Notes under the pieces: model-generated | Told to the model about the DNA's origin: nothing | Databases searched by the model: none | The model's input: only the letters and a program-made list of their open reading frames with translations | Shown here: positions 6,539-8,222 of the stretch, one piece after another | Layout of the letters: each line of letters opens with the position of its first letter | How positions within the stretch are numbered: the stretch's first letter is position 1 | Program-made: the position numbers and the translations under genes | Source: Bacteroidota bacterium | GTDB lineage: Bacteria; Bacteroidota; Bacteroidia; Chitinophagales; Chitinophagaceae | NCBI GenBank assembly: GCA_028876035.1 | Contig: JAGWTK010000162.1 | Coordinates: 1-8,222 of the forward strand | DNA: 8,222 nt | Direction: 5' to 3'

Positions 6539-6694
6539 TCAGAAAAAGTGTTCAGTGGGAGTTTTCGGAAGGGTCGTTCAGAAGAACTCGTCAGAAGACT
6601 TCATCAGAACAGTTCATCAGGAGAAGTTTTCTGATGACCTCATCAGTGCAGTTGCTCTGAAGAGTTGCTCAGAAGAGTTGCTCAGAATAACCTC
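6539..6694 (+). repeat. 13-bp tandem repeat, 12 phased units
   Basis: The units start at 6539, 6552, 6565, 6578, 6591, 6604, 6617, 6630, 6643, 6656, 6669 and 6682, exactly 13 bp apart with no indel. The approximate consensus is TCAGAAGAGTTCA. T1, C2 and G4 are present in all 12 units, A8 and T11 in 10, and A3, A5 and A6 in 9; positions 9, 10, 12 and 13 vary. The last units are the most alike (GAGTTGCTCAGAA at 6662-6674 and 6675-6687 are identical). TCATCAG (6614-6620) and CTGATGA (6631-6637) within the array form a hairpin. The array is not coding: the frames across it are interrupted, and 13 is not a multiple of 3. Confidence 0.9.
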
Positions 6695-6712
6695 CGTTAA
6701 TTCACCCTTTCT

Positions 6713-6740
6713 AGCCGAGTAAAAAACATTGCTCTCGGCT
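6713..6740. other. Hairpin AGCCGAG/CTCGGCT
   Basis: Seven-base arms at 6713-6719 and 6734-6740 enclose a 14-nt A-rich loop. CGGCTT (6736-6741) can alternatively pair with AAGCCG (6752-6757), so two mutually exclusive stems are possible. No T-run follows, so this is not a typical terminator. Confidence 0.4.
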
Positions 6741-6804
6741 TTCCAGCCTGCAAGCCGAAAGGATTGAATGGTCGTTAATCGCCGATCCTGCCGCCTCGCT
6801 GCAA

Positions 6805-6841
6805 TTTTTTTCCGCTTCGTTGACTATTACTTGTGTATTTG
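6805..6841 (+). promoter_or_regulatory. Candidate promoter of the efflux operon
   Basis: TGTATTTG (6834-6841) is a 7/8 match to the Bacteroidota -7 box TAnnTTTG. A T-run (6805-6811) lies at about the right distance for a -33 element but lacks the G of TTTG. Transcription would start near 6848, about 18 nt before the ATG at 6866. No Shine-Dalgarno site is seen. Confidence 0.3.
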
Positions 6842-6865
6842 CCCGTCCCGCTTTCCCTTTGCAGC

Positions 6866-8158
6866 ATGAAGTTTTTTCCTGTCCTGGCATGGATGTTTTT
6901 CCCGCAAATAATACTTGCGCAAACTGAGTTTCACAACCTCCGTCAAGTACTGGAGTATGCCGACAAAAACAGTGTCGTTGCACACCAGTCTGACCTGCAG
7001 CGGGCCATCGCCAAAAAAGATGAGCAAATCAACAGGAGCAACCTGCTCCCGAAACTGAACAGCTTTGGAACGGCCGATTATTTTCCCATCATCACTACCC
7101 AACTGATCCCTGAGTCAATTTTTGGTGGCGCCAGCGACAAGTTCCGCAAAGTACAGTTCGGATTGCCCTGGAGCTTTTCATCCGGCCTCGAACTGACCGT
7201 GCCCGTTCTCAACTTCGAACGCTGGGACCAGTTAAAAAGAATCCGGCTGCAATCTTTGCAAACACACTGGAATACGCAATCGGCCATTGAAACAATGCAT
7301 ATCCAGATCACCCAATGGTATTACCAGTCGTTGCTTGCTGCACAACTGGTGCAACTGAACCGGTCGAATCAACAAGTGACCGATCAGCTTTTGCAAATCA
7401 TGGAGGAAAGAAAAAATAACGGGGTGCTCAATCCGGCCGATTACAACCGGAGCAAAAACCTTCAGCTCGATATGCAGGCAGCCGGTTTCGAATACGAAAA
7501 GAACCGGCAGCAATCCATCATTGTATTGAAACAGTTGCTCAATTTACCCGATAGCGCTACACTGGTGCTCACTGATTCCATCAGCGCCATCACGATTCAA
7601 CCCGTGGGTATGCCGGACAGCATCAGCAGTCGCCCTGCCTGGATGGAAGCAGCCGCAAGATTGGCCGTTGTACAACGGCAACAAAAAGAACTACGCTCCG
7701 CGGCTTTACCAAAAATTGGTTTTACCGGGAAATATACCTACCAATGGCAAATGAAACCATCCGCGGGACAGCATGTGAATTTCGATTTTAGCAGTATTGG
7801 GCTCCGGCTCGACTTCCCGCTGTTCCAGGGAAGTTTTTACAGGGCCAGTCGCCAGAAAGCCGACCTCCAGGTTTCCTTGGCAAAATGGCAACAGCAACAA
7901 ACGGTGAATGACCTGGGTCGCCAGCAAAGCGAATGGAGCAACAGCCTGAATGCCGCACTGAGAAAACAAATCGTATTGCGGCAAAAAGCCGAACTCGCTG
8001 CAGAAAACCTGCGGATTGCCACATTAAATATGAAGGAAGGCGTGATGGAATTTGAAGAATTCAACAATATCTTCCAGGAATACAATAAAGCCAAACTGGA
8101 CTTTTTGCAAAATACCAGCGATGGCATTGTTTATCATTTACTGCTCACCATAAAATAG
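6866..8158 (+). CDS. TolC-family outer membrane efflux protein
   Basis: This 430-aa protein is an outer membrane factor that would form the trimeric exit duct of a tripartite efflux system. ATG 6866 is preferred to the in-frame GTG at 6833 because it places a signal peptide exactly at the N-terminus, with cleavage expected between A18 and Q19 (IILA|Q). Two OEP repeats are seen: LRQVLEYADKNS...SNLLPKLNSFGT then LTVPVLNF (110-117) in the first half, and AAARLAVVQ...SAALPKIGFTGKY then LDFPLFQGS (315-323) in the second. Each is followed by long heptad-like helices rich in Gln, Leu and Ala. Length is typical. The stop is 5 bp before the next start, so the gene is the first of an efflux operon. The exported substrate is unknown. 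Confidence 0.9.
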   Translation: MKFFPVLAWMFFPQIILAQTEFHNLRQVLEYADKNSVVAHQSDLQRAIAKKDEQINRSNLLPKLNSFGTADYFPIITTQLIPESIFGGASDKFRKVQFGLPWSFSSGLELTVPVLNFERWDQLKRIRLQSLQTHWNTQSAIETMHIQITQWYYQSLLAAQLVQLNRSNQQVTDQLLQIMEERKNNGVLNPADYNRSKNLQLDMQAAGFEYEKNRQQSIIVLKQLLNLPDSATLVLTDSISAITIQPVGMPDSISSRPAWMEAAARLAVVQRQQKELRSAALPKIGFTGKYTYQWQMKPSAGQHVNFDFSSIGLRLDFPLFQGSFYRASRQKADLQVSLAKWQQQQTVNDLGRQQSEWSNSLNAALRKQIVLRQKAELAAENLRIATLNMKEGVMEFEEFNNIFQEYNKAKLDFLQNTSDGIVYHLLLTIK

Positions 8159-8163
8159 TGCTC

Positions 8164-8222
8164 ATGCATACAGTCCGATACATCGGTTATTCCTTGTTCT
8201 TGCTTACCGTTTTCTCCTGCCG
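8164..8222 (+). CDS. Probable lipoprotein membrane-fusion (adaptor) subunit, 3' end missing
   Basis: Nineteen codons from ATG 8164 are visible before the window ends. The start is charged, then a hydrophobic stretch (YSLFLLTVFS) leads to C19, which fits a lipoprotein signal with a loose lipobox (VFSC). Position directly after a TolC-family gene in Bacteroidota suggests a HlyD/RND periplasmic adaptor, which is often a lipoprotein. No adaptor domain is visible, so the family call is inference from context. Confidence 0.6.
   Translation, partial: MHTVRYIGYSLFLLTVFSC

Noticed and set aside
6505..6660. 51-codon ATG frame crossing part of the 13-bp repeat
   Set aside because: The repeat period is not a multiple of 3, the frame stops inside the array, and the peptide is low-complexity with no ribosome site.
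6833..6865. GTG start 11 codons upstream for the TolC-family gene
   Set aside because: It would add residues before the signal peptide and overlaps the likely -7 box; ATG 6866 gives a clean signal sequence.

Overview
The window looks like chromosomal DNA of a Bacteroidota bacterium, most likely of the Chitinophagaceae or a close relative. This is an inference from protein style (HSDR_N_2 protein, TolC-type protein followed by a lipoprotein adaptor), mostly absent or weak Shine-Dalgarno sites, moderate GC, and -7 boxes that only approximate TAnnTTTG. No rRNA, tRNA, CRISPR array, transposase or integrase was found.

Left part (1-3114). The 3' end of a PD-(D/E)xK 'type I restriction enzyme R N-terminal domain' protein (+) converges on a metallo-beta-lactamase-fold hydrolase of the NAPE-PLD/UlaG-like group (-). 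Between the two stop codons lies a 306-bp composite repeat: two 115-bp copies with 3 mismatches, separated and flanked by clusters of GTAC spaced exactly 7 bp apart, with inverted ends. The hydrolase is divergent from a 12-TM APC-family amino acid permease, which apparently starts at TTG.

Middle part (3115-6367). A 315-bp non-coding stretch with three adjacent dyad symmetries precedes a 751-aa protein of unrecognised function. That protein is rich in Cys and Trp, has no signal peptide, and seems to carry a transthyretin/carboxypeptidase-regulatory-like beta sandwich split by a long insertion. After a strong hairpin come two small genes: a DUF1360-like membrane protein with a CFYC...W motif, and an 82-aa CNC-start protein that resembles small phage-encoded proteins. 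These three genes are the least understood part of the window and the best candidate for an undescribed module.

Right part (6368-8222). A 498-bp non-coding stretch contains a degenerate but perfectly phased 13-bp tandem repeat (12 units, 6539-6694) and a hairpin. It precedes an efflux operon: a TolC-like outer membrane protein, then the first 19 codons of a probable lipoprotein membrane-fusion (adaptor) subunit cut by the window edge. The inner-membrane pump would lie beyond the window.
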